Of a stretch of 64,000 nt of DNA, positions 9,601 to 17,366 are shown one piece after another. The stretch covers positions 1 to 64,000 of the forward strand of contig NZ_JALPTB010000033.1 of the NCBI RefSeq assembly GCF_023218075.1, in the 5' to 3' direction. The notes beneath the pieces are model-generated. The model was not told where the DNA came from. It did not search any database and saw only the letters and a program-made list of their open reading frames with translations. The stretch's first letter is position 1; each line of letters starts with the position of its first letter. Source of the DNA: Rhodococcus sp. HM1 (GTDB taxonomy: Bacteria; Actinomycetota; Actinomycetes; Mycobacteriales; Mycobacteriaceae). The translations under genes were made by a program, and so were the position numbers.

Positions 9601-9873
9601 ACCGACCTGCAGGATGTGGACGATGTTCGGGTGCCCGGTCAGCCGTCCCATCGCCTGTTGCTCCCGGAAGAACCTCGCCCGGTTCTCCTCGTCGAGATCG
9701 ACGGTGAGCACCTTGACCGCGACCGTGCGATCCAGGTCGGTCTGGGTGCATCGGTAGACCACTCCGAACCCGCCGTGGCCGATCTGCTCGACCCCCTCGA
9801 AACCGGCAGCGGCCAGCTCCCCGGCCGGGTCGGGTGGGTATGTCTGCGTGTCGAGCGGATCCGCTGCGCTCAT
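6559..9873 (-). CDS. Ser/Thr kinase - NB-ARC-type ATPase - LuxR regulator
   Basis: A 1104-residue multidomain signalling regulator. Residues 25-285 are a Hanks-type kinase with every key element: glycine loop IGHGGFGVV at 31-39, Lys54, HRDVKPAN at 146-153 and DFG at 166-168. After a linker rich in Arg/Ala comes an NTPase domain with P-loop GIGGVGKT at 377-384, then a long helical TPR-like region and, at the end, a LuxR/GerE helix-turn-helix (about 1043-1100, TKRERQVADLIGEGLTNQAIA). There is no transmembrane segment, so it is cytosolic. The domain order suggests autophosphorylation or nucleotide state tuning DNA binding. No target is evident; both neighbours are unrelated small genes. Confidence 0.88.
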   Translation of the reverse strand: MSAADPLDTQTYPPDPAGELAAAGFEGVEQIGHGGFGVVYRCTQTDLDRTVAVKVLTVDLDEENRARFFREQQAMGRLTGHPNIVHILQVGTTGSGRPYLAMPYHQQGSLDAWIRSQGPLPLDQALRLGVKMAGAIESAHRLGIVHRDVKPANILLTDYDEPQLADFGVAQIAGGFKTATGAVTGSPAYTAPEVLAGDPPGPAADVYGLGATLFSALTGHAAFERLSGEQVVSQFLRITSQPVPDLREHGIPEDVSEAITGAMARTPDQRPATAADFGEELRALQRTHGFPVDEMALRNENEAGSVEGASVEVGAGKVAEAGGPERVPRERRRTAAAARAGATGDLPLDLTSFVGRRHELTEAKNLRAGSRLVTLTGIGGVGKTRLAVHVAAAVQRDYADGVRLVELGALHDESSLLDAVATAVGLRDHSARPVREALLEFLAPQEMLLVLDNCEHMIDAAAALADRLLRGCPRVRILATSREPLGLGGEAVLRVPPLGVPDPQRPYSLRALSRYDAVKLFADRAAAAVPGFALTEENAAAVAGICHRLDGLPLPIELAAARLRALSPEQILERLTDRYALLTRGTRGAPTRQQTLRWCIDWSFELCTATEQLVWGRVAVFAGSFDLDAAEHVCGEGLAAGELLDTLTSLVDKSILIREEAGSVVRFRMLETLRDYGVEKLEQSGEELALRRLHRDWYEALAIAARAEWVSERQLDWIARLRRELPNLREALEFSLEDDPAAGLRIAGELYLFWASQGFYNEGRRWYERLLARQSGPPTVEWVETLYRATVMASVQGDLQAAAGFLEAGRRLIAQTDDPLMRALVDAADGSLALHSGDLPHAISHLEAALAHFRGRGEPTREIGMLYSLGLALGLSDRIPEAVECHERVLAMTEGHGGKMYRSLSLWALAVDVWRREEPDRAVRLLEESLNLARQVRYPRVVTSCLEALAWITSDLGDLKRAAVLMGAAEGMARSIGSAAVIHSNLLAYHRESERKARQHLGREAFAAAFGRGEQLGFDAAIAYALHEQPPATSTRDTDTSVRLTKRERQVADLIGEGLTNQAIARRLVISPRTAQGHVEHILAKLGFTSRAQVAAWVAEQTHD

Positions 9874-10103
9874 CGGAACGTGCTACTCACTCCGTCGACT
9901 CGTAGTTCGCACGCACCGGTCCCGACGGCACGACCGGCGCAAGTTCCTCCGTACGCCCCCACCTCCTGGGCGTCCCCTCAAGAATATCGCCGCGTGTCGT
10001 CCGGGGATCACGCCGAATTGCGGTCGACCGAGGACGCCGTTACGTCGCGAAGGAGCACCTGACGCGAACTACATCGGGACACAACAGATGTTGCGGCTCG
10101 CAA

Positions 10104-10486
<383 letters not shown>

Positions 10487-10490
<4 letters not shown>

Positions 10491-10771
10491 CGGTCTGTCC
10501 TTTCGCGAGTGGGCCACCGCTCGGTGATCCGGGCGAGCGGTGCGGGGTCGAAGTAGTGGAACTTGGATCGTCCGCGTCGCTCCGTGACGACCAGTCCGGC
10601 GGACTCGAGCACCGCGAGATGCTGCGAGATCGCCTGGCGTGTGAGACCGAGACCGTGACGCATCGCGAGCACGGAACAGATCTCGAACAGCGTGCGGCCG
10701 TCGCCGGCCGCGAGTTCGTCGAGGATGATGCGGCGCGTCCGATCGTCGAGCGCGTGGAAGACGTCGGCCAC
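10487..10771 (-). CDS. ArsR-family repressor
   Basis: About 94 residues beginning VADVFHALDDRTRRIIL, the typical start of non-metal ArsR regulators, followed by a winged helix (LTRQAISQHLAVLESAGLV, then T-E-R-R-G-R-S-K-F-H-Y-F). No cysteine metal site is seen at the recognition helix. The GTG at 10771 is chosen because it has GGGG a few bases upstream and because starts further out (GTG 10780, TTG 10789) would run into a perfect 24-bp palindrome that is almost certainly the operator. It is translationally coupled to the VOC gene and diverges from the ECF41 sigma gene. Confidence 0.8.
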
Positions 10772-10781
10772 GAGCCCCACT

Positions 10782-10805
10782 ATAGGCAAGTGGCCACTTG
10801 CCTAT
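10782..10805. promoter_or_regulatory. 24-bp perfect palindrome, presumed ArsR operator
   Basis: The half-site ATAGGCAAGTGG is followed directly by its exact reverse complement. It sits 10 bases upstream of the arsR start and 43 bases upstream of the divergent ECF41 sigma gene start, so one operator could repress both. A further CAAGTG half follows at 10806-10811. Confidence 0.75.
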
Positions 10806-10848
10806 CAAGTGCCGACCGACCGCGACCGGGCGTCGTACCATCGGACCC

Positions 10849-11772
10849 ATGCGCGCTGCGTCGCTCGTCGATTCGTTCGAGGAACACCGGCCCCACCTGT
10901 TGTCGGTCGCGTACCGGCTCACCGGCAGCGTCGCCGACGCCGAAGACGCCGTCCAGGATGCCTGGCTACGACTGGACGGCGCGGATTCCGACGGCATCGA
11001 GGACCTGCGGGCATGGCTGACCACCGTCGTCGGCCGGTTGTGCCTGGACCGGCTGCGCTCCGCGACGGTCCGGCGCGAAAAGTACATCGGCCAGTGGCTG
11101 CCCGAACCGATCGTCACCCCGCTGACCGGCGCCACACCCCCGGATCCGCTCGAACAGGTCGTGCAACTCGAGGACAACCGCCTCGCCGCGCTCGTCGTGC
11201 TCGACACCCTCACTCCCGCGCAACGGGTCGCGTTCGTCCTGCACGACGCGTTCGCCGTACCGTTCGGCGAGATCGCCGACATCCTCGGGGTGGAACCCGC
11301 CGCCGCCCGGCAACTCGCGTCCCGCGCGCGCCGCGTCGCGGGCGCCGCACCCCCACCGGTGAGCGACGACGAGCACAACGCCGCCGTGCAGCGGCTCATG
11401 GAGGCGATCGCCACCGGCGATCTCGAGGCGGTCGTCGCGGCACTCCACCCCGACGCCCGCATGATCGGCGATGCGAACGGCACCACCCGCACCGCCGTCA
11501 ACGTCATCGTCGGACCGGAGAAGGCCGCCCGGTTCTTCCTCGGCCTCGTCCAGAAGTACGGCGAACAGTCCCTGCTCGGCTTCACGCCCGCCCTGGTCAA
11601 CGGGCAGCTCGGGTTCGTCAACAGCGGATCCCCCGGTGACGCGACCCACCAGGGATTCCCGGGCCGCATCATGGCGTGCACGGTCGTCGACGGACAGGTC
11701 TGGGCGGCCTACGACATCGCGAACCCCGAGAAGCTGCGGCGCGTCAAGGTGCCGTCCCCCTGGACCGACTGA
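10849..11772 (+). CDS. ECF41-family RNA polymerase sigma factor with SnoaL-like C-terminal domain
   Basis: 307 residues. Sigma region 2 lies at about 8-75 (HLLSVAYRLTGSVADAEDAVQD), region 4 at about 108-165, and a C-terminal SnoaL-like domain follows. The ECF41 hallmarks are present: the linker motif WLPEP at 83-87 and NPEKL at 292-296 (consensus NPDKL). In this family the C-terminal domain, rather than an anti-sigma factor, controls activity, and the target is normally an adjacent oxidoreductase/CMD/epimerase gene. That fits the CMD-family gene at 12787-12131, which carries the matching promoter. The ATG at 10849 was chosen because upstream codons fall within the divergent operator. Confidence 0.9.
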   Translation: MRAASLVDSFEEHRPHLLSVAYRLTGSVADAEDAVQDAWLRLDGADSDGIEDLRAWLTTVVGRLCLDRLRSATVRREKYIGQWLPEPIVTPLTGATPPDPLEQVVQLEDNRLAALVVLDTLTPAQRVAFVLHDAFAVPFGEIADILGVEPAAARQLASRARRVAGAAPPPVSDDEHNAAVQRLMEAIATGDLEAVVAALHPDARMIGDANGTTRTAVNVIVGPEKAARFFLGLVQKYGEQSLLGFTPALVNGQLGFVNSGSPGDATHQGFPGRIMACTVVDGQVWAAYDIANPEKLRRVKVPSPWTD

Positions 11773-11792
11773 CAAGAGCTGGGAGCACCCGC

Positions 11793-12209
11793 ATGGAACA
11801 GCGCCTGAGCTTCGTGACCCTGGCCGTCGACGACGTCGCCCGCAGCCGCGCATTCTACGTCGACGGGCTGGGCTGGACGGCGACCGTCGATGCTCCGGGC
11901 GAGGTCCTCATGATCCAGGTCGGTGCGCACATCGTCCTGTCCCTCTGGGATCGTGCGCACTTCGAGGCCGAGGTCGGTGGAACCACATCCCGCGACGGCA
12001 TCCCTCCGGTCACACTCGCGCACAACGTCGCATCCCACGACGAGGTGGACAGCGTGCTCGCCACGGCCCGTGCCGCAGGCGCCGGAACCGTCACCGGCGG
12101 TACGGACCGCGAATGGGGCGGTTACACCGGCTACTTCTCCGATCCCGACGGCTTCCGCTGGGAGGTCGCCTGGAATCCGGGGCCGGTCGGCGAACTCGTG
12201 CTGCCCTGA
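11793..12209 (+). CDS. VOC-superfamily protein
   Basis: 138 residues with the glyoxalase-like pattern: FVTLAVDDVARSRAFYVDGLGW at the N-terminus and GYFSDPDGFRWEVAWNPG at the C-terminus. It begins 20 bases after the sigma-factor stop with GAGCTGGGAG just upstream, so it is probably in the sigma transcript. Its ligand is unknown. The 3 prime 79 bases overlap the convergent CMD gene. It is one of four VOC genes within 7 kb and is not closely similar to the others beyond the family motifs. Confidence 0.8.
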   Translation: MEQRLSFVTLAVDDVARSRAFYVDGLGWTATVDAPGEVLMIQVGAHIVLSLWDRAHFEAEVGGTTSRDGIPPVTLAHNVASHDEVDSVLATARAAGAGTVTGGTDREWGGYTGYFSDPDGFRWEVAWNPGPVGELVLP

Positions 12210-12787
12210 ACGGCCGACTGGTCCGCCCACGGCACGCGGCAGGCGTCGGTGCTGAAGCCCTGGTCGTGGATGCCCAGCGCCGAGTTCATGCGGGCCCGCA
12301 TGTTCTCCAGCGCGATGTTGTAGGTCAGTTCCACGAGCCCGGCCTGCCCGAAGCGGCGTTCGAGGTCCGCGACCTGCTCGTCGGTGACGTCCTCGCGGAC
12401 GTTGCCGGTCATCGCATCGGCGTACTCGATGGCGGCGCGTTCGTCGTCGCTGTACAGGTCCGAGGTCTTGTAGTCGGCGATGTGCTCGAGTCGCTCGGTG
12501 TCGAGTCCGTCGAGGCGCTGCAGCATCGTCCCGAAGTCGACGCACCACGAGCATCCGACGTTCCAGGCCGTGCGGTACACCGCGATCTCCCGCACGTTCT
12601 TCGGCAACACCTTCGACGCCCGCTGCGCGAGCATTTCGTGCACGGCGTTGCTGCGCATCAGGCCCGGATGGTGGGCGAGCACCGTGAACGGCTCGGGCAC
12701 CTCCCCGAACATCCGCGCGGCCATCTTGTACGCGACCTTGGTCGCAGGGCCGGCCTGGTCGGGGGTCACCACGGGAATGCGAGCCAT
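12131..12787 (-). CDS. CMD/AhpD-family protein, predicted ECF41 target
   Basis: 218 residues. The conserved helical core of the carboxymuconolactone decarboxylase family is at about 30-180, with the redox motif C-S-W-C (Cys79, Cys82) followed by VDFG, as in AhpD-like peroxidase partners. It is not expected to be a true carboxymuconolactone decarboxylase. ECF41 sigma factors are typically linked to a CMD, oxidoreductase or epimerase gene, and the promoter at 12836-12862 matches the published ECF41 consensus. The last 30 or so residues (Ser/Gly/Pro-rich) lie opposite the VOC gene. The ATG follows GGAGACG. Confidence 0.82.
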   Translation of the reverse strand: MARIPVVTPDQAGPATKVAYKMAARMFGEVPEPFTVLAHHPGLMRSNAVHEMLAQRASKVLPKNVREIAVYRTAWNVGCSWCVDFGTMLQRLDGLDTERLEHIADYKTSDLYSDDERAAIEYADAMTGNVREDVTDEQVADLERRFGQAGLVELTYNIALENMRARMNSALGIHDQGFSTDACRVPWADQSAVQGSTSSPTGPGFQATSQRKPSGSEK

Positions 12788-12835
12788 GATCGTCTCCGTT
12801 CGTCACCGGCCCCGTATGGGCCGTTCATCTTCTTG

Positions 12836-12862
12836 GACGAGGTAGCCTTCCCGAATGTGACA
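12836..12862 (-). promoter_or_regulatory. ECF41-type promoter of the CMD gene
   Basis: On the minus strand: TGTCACA (12862-12856), 16-base spacer, CGTC (12839-12836), 48 bases between the CGTC and the CMD start. This equals the -35 TGTCACA and -10 CGTC described for ECF41 sigma factors, and the ECF41 gene lies 1.1 kb away. Confidence 0.75.
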
Positions 12863-12906
12863 CTACTGCCCGATCGAACCCACCGCACCCCCGCTACGCT
12901 GGCGAA

Positions 12907-14100
12907 ATGGCTGAGATGACGTCACCGCGACCGGTCCGCACGGTCAACCGGCTCCGACCGTTCGCGTCCACGATCTTCGCCGAGATGACCTCCCTGGCCA
13001 TCCAGCACGACGCGGTGAACCTGGGGCAGGGTTTCCCCGACACGGACGGTCCTGCGGCGATGCTCGAGGTGGCCCGTCAGGCGATCTCGGACGGCGTCAA
13101 CCAGTACCCGCCCGGTCCGGGCACGCCGGAGTTGCGCCGCGCGATCACCGACGACCGCGCCGCCCGGTACGGACTCGAATACGACCCCGACGGCGAGGTG
13201 CTGGTCACCGTCGGCGCGACCGAGGCGATCAGCGCCGCGATCCTCGGGCTCGTCGAACCCGGTGACGAGGTGCTGCTCACCGAGCCGTACTACGACTCGT
13301 ACGCCGCGTCGGTGGCGCTGGCCGGGGCCTCCCGGCGCGCGGTCCCCCTGGAACGCTCCGGATCCGGTTTCGTGCTCGACGTCGACGCGCTGCGCGCCGC
13401 GGTCACCGACCGCACCACCATGCTGGTCGTCAACACCCCGCACAATCCGACGGGCACCGTGTACGACGACGCGACGCTGACCGCGGTCGCCGAACTCGCG
13501 TGCGAACGAGATCTGCTGGTGCTGTCGGACGAGGTGTACGAGCATCTGGTGTTCGACGGTCGCCGGCACACCCCGCTCGCGTCGTTGCCCGGCATGGCCG
13601 AACGCACCGTCACCGTGTCGAGCGCGGCGAAGATGTTCAACGTGACCGGCTGGAAGATCGGCTGGGCGCTCGGGCCGCGCGAGCTGATCGACGGCGTGCG
13701 CGCCGCCAAGCAGTTCATGTCGTTCGTCGCCGGGGCACCGTTCCAGCCGGCGGTCGCGTACGCGCTGAAGCACGAGCAGGCCTGGGTCGCCGCACAGCGC
13801 GACGACCTGCAACGCCGGCGCGATCTGCTGTCCACGGCATTGGCCGACGCGGGATTCGGTGTACTCGATTCGGCGGGAACATATTTCGTGTGCGCGGACG
13901 TCACCCCGATCGGCGTCACCGACGCTGTCGAGTTCTGTCGCAGCCTGCCCCGGCGGATCGGTGTCGCCGCGGTGCCGGTGAGTGCGTTCGTCGATCATCC
14001 CGAACGGTGGAATCATCTGGTGCGGTTCGCGTTCTGCAAACGCGACGAGATTCTCGCCGAAGGTGTGCGACGGCTGCGGACCCTGCGGGAGGCGCACTGA
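12907..14100 (+). CDS. dapC: PLP-dependent aminotransferase, DapC-like
   Basis: 397 residues of fold type I, class I/II aminotransferases. Landmarks: NLGQGFPDTDGP near 38, NQYPPGPG near 65, TPHNPTG at 177-183, LSDEVYEHLVF near 206 and the PLP lysine in S-S-A-A-K-M-F (Lys242). By memory it is close over its whole length to the mycobacterial Rv0858c product, assigned as N-succinyldiaminopimelate aminotransferase of lysine/peptidoglycan precursor synthesis, although kynurenine/glutamine aminotransferases share this sequence type. An alternative start is ATG 12916. It diverges from the CMD gene. Confidence 0.78.
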   Translation: MAEMTSPRPVRTVNRLRPFASTIFAEMTSLAIQHDAVNLGQGFPDTDGPAAMLEVARQAISDGVNQYPPGPGTPELRRAITDDRAARYGLEYDPDGEVLVTVGATEAISAAILGLVEPGDEVLLTEPYYDSYAASVALAGASRRAVPLERSGSGFVLDVDALRAAVTDRTTMLVVNTPHNPTGTVYDDATLTAVAELACERDLLVLSDEVYEHLVFDGRRHTPLASLPGMAERTVTVSSAAKMFNVTGWKIGWALGPRELIDGVRAAKQFMSFVAGAPFQPAVAYALKHEQAWVAAQRDDLQRRRDLLSTALADAGFGVLDSAGTYFVCADVTPIGVTDAVEFCRSLPRRIGVAAVPVSAFVDHPERWNHLVRFAFCKRDEILAEGVRRLRTLREAH

Positions 14101-14101
14101 C

Positions 14102-15097
14102 GTGTCGGCTCCCACCATTCCGTCCGATTTCGTGAGCCGGGCGGTCCAGCTCGCTGCCGCCGAAGGAGTCGATCTGGCGCCGGCGCTGGATGCGGCGCGG
14201 ATCAGCCGGGCGGTGCTGGCGCAGCCGCACGCGCGCCTCACACCCGAGCAGGTCAGCCGGTTCACCCAGGTGACGTGGCAGATCACCGACGACGAACTGT
14301 TCGGACTCGGCTCGGGACCGGTTCCGCGCGGATCCTTCCGGGTGATGTGCCTGACCCTCATCCACTGTCCCGACCTGTCGCATGCCCTGACCCGCATGAT
14401 CGAGGTCAACCGGGTCATGCGGACGCTGCCGACCCTGACGCTGACGCCGGGCCCGGAAACGACCTTCCTGGATGTGGGACTCCCCGACGTGGTGACCGAA
14501 AAGACCCGGGTCACCGTCGATTTCCTGTTGATGCTGCTGCACCGCTTCGCGGCGTGGCTGGTCGGCGGGCGGGTGCGCCTGGAATCGGTGGAAATGCCCT
14601 ATCCGCAACCGGATCCGGTGCTCGCCCGCAGTTACGACGCAATCTTCGGTGTCCCCGTCACGTTCGGCGCCGACCGCGCGGCCCTGGAAATCGACAATGC
14701 CGCGCTGCGGTCCCCGCTCGTGCAGACCGAGAGCGGCCTCGAAGAATATCTGCGCGAGTCACCGAATCTCATGCTGTCGGAACGTGATTACGAATCGACG
14801 GCGTCGGCGCAGGTGCGCCGCATCTTCGAGTCGGGCATCAAGGGACGCACCGCCAGCGCGGAGGACATCGCCGACATGCTGTCGGTGAGCGCCCCGCACC
14901 TGCGTCGCCTGCTGCGGCAGGAGGGCACGTCGCTCGGTCATCTCCGGGAGGAGGTGCTGCGGGACGCGGCCATCGCGGGCCTGCGCCGCGGTGAGTCGGT
15001 GGACGATCTGTCCGCACGACTCGGCTTCTCGGAACCGAGCGCGTTCCGGCGCGCGTTCAAGCGCTGGACCGGATCCACACCACGCAGCTTCCGCTGA
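14102..15097 (+). CDS. AraC-family regulator (Arabinose_bd type)
   Basis: 331 residues starting at a GTG one base after the dapC stop. Residues about 25-210 match the N-terminal domain found in OruR/ArgR-like and catabolic AraC regulators (LTPEQVSRFTQVTWQITDDELFG). The two helix-turn-helix units are at about 235-330, with S-A-P-H-L-R-R-L-L-R-Q-E-G in the first and GFSEPSAFRRAFKRWTG in the second. The effector and targets are unknown. The single-base spacing suggests cotranscription with the aminotransferase. Confidence 0.82.
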   Translation: MSAPTIPSDFVSRAVQLAAAEGVDLAPALDAARISRAVLAQPHARLTPEQVSRFTQVTWQITDDELFGLGSGPVPRGSFRVMCLTLIHCPDLSHALTRMIEVNRVMRTLPTLTLTPGPETTFLDVGLPDVVTEKTRVTVDFLLMLLHRFAAWLVGGRVRLESVEMPYPQPDPVLARSYDAIFGVPVTFGADRAALEIDNAALRSPLVQTESGLEEYLRESPNLMLSERDYESTASAQVRRIFESGIKGRTASAEDIADMLSVSAPHLRRLLRQEGTSLGHLREEVLRDAAIAGLRRGESVDDLSARLGFSEPSAFRRAFKRWTGSTPRSFR

Positions 15098-15121
15098 CCT
15101 GCGGGCGGGCCCCGACCTCGG

Positions 15122-15547
15122 TCAGGCCACGCAGAATTCGTTTCCTTCCGGATCGGTCATGGTGACCCACTCGTACGGGCCCTGGCTTCCTCGGTACAGG
15201 ACGGTCGCACCGGCCGCGACGAGCTTGTCGACGAGCGCGTCGCGGTCGTCGCCGGCGCGGATGTCGAAGTGCAGCCGGTTCTTCACCGTCTTGCCTTCCG
15301 GCACGAGCTGGAACAACACGCGCGGCCGGGCCGGGGTTTCCGGATCGGAGATCGCGGCACCGATCCTCCACACCAGTTTGCCTTCGAAGATCTCGGTATC
15401 GTCCTCCCGGGCCTGTCCGGCGGCGATGAGACCGCGGATGAAGTTCTCGTCGCTCGGCTCGACCCGCCATCCCAGCGCTTCCGCCCACCACTTCGCCTGC
15501 GTATGCGGGCTGTTCGAATCGACCGTCACCTGAAATTCGTATCCCAT
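15122..15547 (-). CDS. VOC-superfamily protein
   Basis: 141 residues of the glyoxalase-like fold belonging to the branch with HTQAKWWAEALGWRVEPSDE at the N-terminus and TMTDPEGNEFCVA at the very end. The substrate is unknown. It converges on the AraC gene and is followed upstream by a same-strand alcohol dehydrogenase 30 bases away, so the two may share a transcript. Confidence 0.78.
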   Translation of the reverse strand: MGYEFQVTVDSNSPHTQAKWWAEALGWRVEPSDENFIRGLIAAGQAREDDTEIFEGKLVWRIGAAISDPETPARPRVLFQLVPEGKTVKNRLHFDIRAGDDRDALVDKLVAAGATVLYRGSQGPYEWVTMTDPEGNEFCVA

Positions 15548-15577
15548 GTGCCGACGATACGACCGGGTACCGACAGA

Positions 15578-16621
15578 TCAGGGACGGACGAGAATCCTGA
15601 TCGGATTACCGACGTGGTTGTGCAGCTTCTCGATTCCCTCCGCGACGTTCTCGAGCGGCACGATCTCGCTGATCGAACGGGACAGATCGAGCCGGCCGCG
15701 GGAGACGAGCTCGGCGAGGACTTCGATGTCGACGTTCTTGTAGCCCAGATGCCCGAGCACCTGCTTCTGCGACAACCCGAAGTTCGCGGTCGGGCCGAGC
15801 GACGCCTCCTGACCGCTCAATCCGACGACGACCACCCGCCCGCCGCGGCGCACCGCCCCCAGCGCCTGATCGAATGTGACCTTCAGACCCGCGGAATCGA
15901 ACGCGAGGTCGAGACCCTTGCCGTTCGTCGCCTCGGTGATCTTGGCGGGCAGGTCGAGGTCGCGGGTGTCGAAGGCGTAGTCGGCGCCGAGCTCGAGCGC
16001 CCGGTCGAGGACGACGGGATCGATGTCGAGGGCGATGACCGGGACGGCGCCGACGAGCCGCGCCAGCTGCACGATGTGCGTACCGACCCCGCCGACGCCC
16101 CACACGCCCACGGCCTCGCCGACCCGGACCTGCCCGGTCCGCACCACGGCGCCGTAGGGGGTCGAGACGGCATCGGCGAGAATCGCCGCCTGCTCGAACG
16201 AGACGTTGTCGGGGATGAGGGTCAGGCCGCCGGCCTGCGCGACCGTGTACTCCGCCCACGCGCCGTCGTAGGCGAAGGCCATCAGCTGGATGTTCTCGCA
16301 GTTGGTCAGGTCGCCGCGGCGGCAGCTGCGGCACTGGAAGCACGGGCGCCCGGCGGACGGAATCACCCGATCACCGACCTGCCAGCCGGTGACCCCGGCG
16401 CCCAGGGCGGCGATGGTGCCGGATGCTTCGTGCCCCTGCGTGACGACCGGCAGCAGCGGCGGGAAGGTGCCGTCGAGCAGGCTCAGATCGGAATGGCAGA
16501 TCCCGCAGTACTCGACCTTCACCAGTACTTCCCCGGGCCCGGGCGAGGGAATCGGAACATCTTCCAGGACATTGGTTTTCGAATCGGCATGGAATCTCGC
16601 TGCCCGCATGGTGTCGGCCAT
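15578..16621 (-). CDS. Zinc-dependent alcohol dehydrogenase (MDR family)
   Basis: 347 residues. The catalytic zinc ligands Cys39 (EYCGICHSD) and His64 (QGHEASG) and the structural zinc cysteines 94, 97, 100 and 108 (CFQCRSCRRGDLTNC) are present, followed by the dinucleotide-binding loop WGVGGVGTH near 170. It should oxidise an alcohol or reduce an aldehyde with NAD(P)H in the cytosol. The natural substrate is unknown. The start ATG lies at 16621; a downstream ATG (MRAARFH) is the alternative. Confidence 0.85.
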   Translation of the reverse strand: MADTMRAARFHADSKTNVLEDVPIPSPGPGEVLVKVEYCGICHSDLSLLDGTFPPLLPVVTQGHEASGTIAALGAGVTGWQVGDRVIPSAGRPCFQCRSCRRGDLTNCENIQLMAFAYDGAWAEYTVAQAGGLTLIPDNVSFEQAAILADAVSTPYGAVVRTGQVRVGEAVGVWGVGGVGTHIVQLARLVGAVPVIALDIDPVVLDRALELGADYAFDTRDLDLPAKITEATNGKGLDLAFDSAGLKVTFDQALGAVRRGGRVVVVGLSGQEASLGPTANFGLSQKQVLGHLGYKNVDIEVLAELVSRGRLDLSRSISEIVPLENVAEGIEKLHNHVGNPIRILVRP

Positions 16622-16798
16622 CGTCCCTCGTTCGTGTCGGCAACCCTCGTCGCTCGCGACCCTACTACCGCGACGGCCCGCGCGGTCGCCATGTGTGTTT
16701 TCCGGTTCCGGGTGGACCGAGCAGGCGCCGAATCCGGCGGCGCGGAGGCGCAGTTCGGCGCCGGAGGTGTTGCGGCACCGGCAAAGGGTCCGGGACGC

Positions 16799-17197
16799 TC
16801 AGCCCCGTGCGGACGGGTCCATCCAGAAGATCTGCCAGGAGTGGCCGTCCGGGTCGTCGTAGCTGCGACCGTACATGAAGCCGTGATCCTCGCTGTCCCC
16901 TGCAGCACCGCCCGCGGCGACAGCACGATCCACCAGCGCGTCCACATCCTCACGGCTGTCGGCACCCAAGCAGATGACACATTCCTTCACCTCGGAGGCG
17001 TCCGCGGTCCGCGCCGGATGGAGAGAGTCGAAAGAGTCGCGCAGCATCAACATCACGAACCGGTTCTCACCCAGTACGAGCACCAGCGCGCGGCCGTCGC
17101 TGAACTTCTCGTCGAAGGTGTAACCGAGGTCTGTGAAGAACTGCCGCGAGCGATCGATGTCGGCGACAGGCAGGTTCACGAAGATCGTCGAGTGCAT
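16799..17197 (-). CDS. VOC-superfamily protein
   Basis: 132 residues: [21 protein letters not shown] at the start and the C-terminal [18 protein letters not shown], with an internal [21 protein letters not shown] helix. This is the lactoylglutathione-lyase-like/extradiol-dioxygenase-like branch. AGGAGCC lies upstream of the ATG. The substrate is unknown. It stands alone between the alcohol dehydrogenase and cinA. Confidence 0.8.
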   Translation of the reverse strand: MHSTIFVNLPVADIDRSRQFFTDLGYTFDEKFSDGRALVLVLGENRFVMLMLRDSFDSLHPARTADASEVKECVICLGADSREDVDALVDRAVAAGGAAGDSEDHGFMYGRSYDDPDGHSWQIFWMDPSARG

Positions 17198-17366
17198 GGA
17201 AAGGCTCCTCCGGTCCGCGGCATCCGAAACCGGACGCCGTCACAGGGCTGGACTCCCCGCGCCCCCGAAACTCATCGGTCCGCGGCGAACGGCATCGCGT
17301 GGTGTCCCGGGAGTGTCGCCGACGTCTACGGCTGATCTGGGACGCCTCCCGATTAGGCTCGACGCC

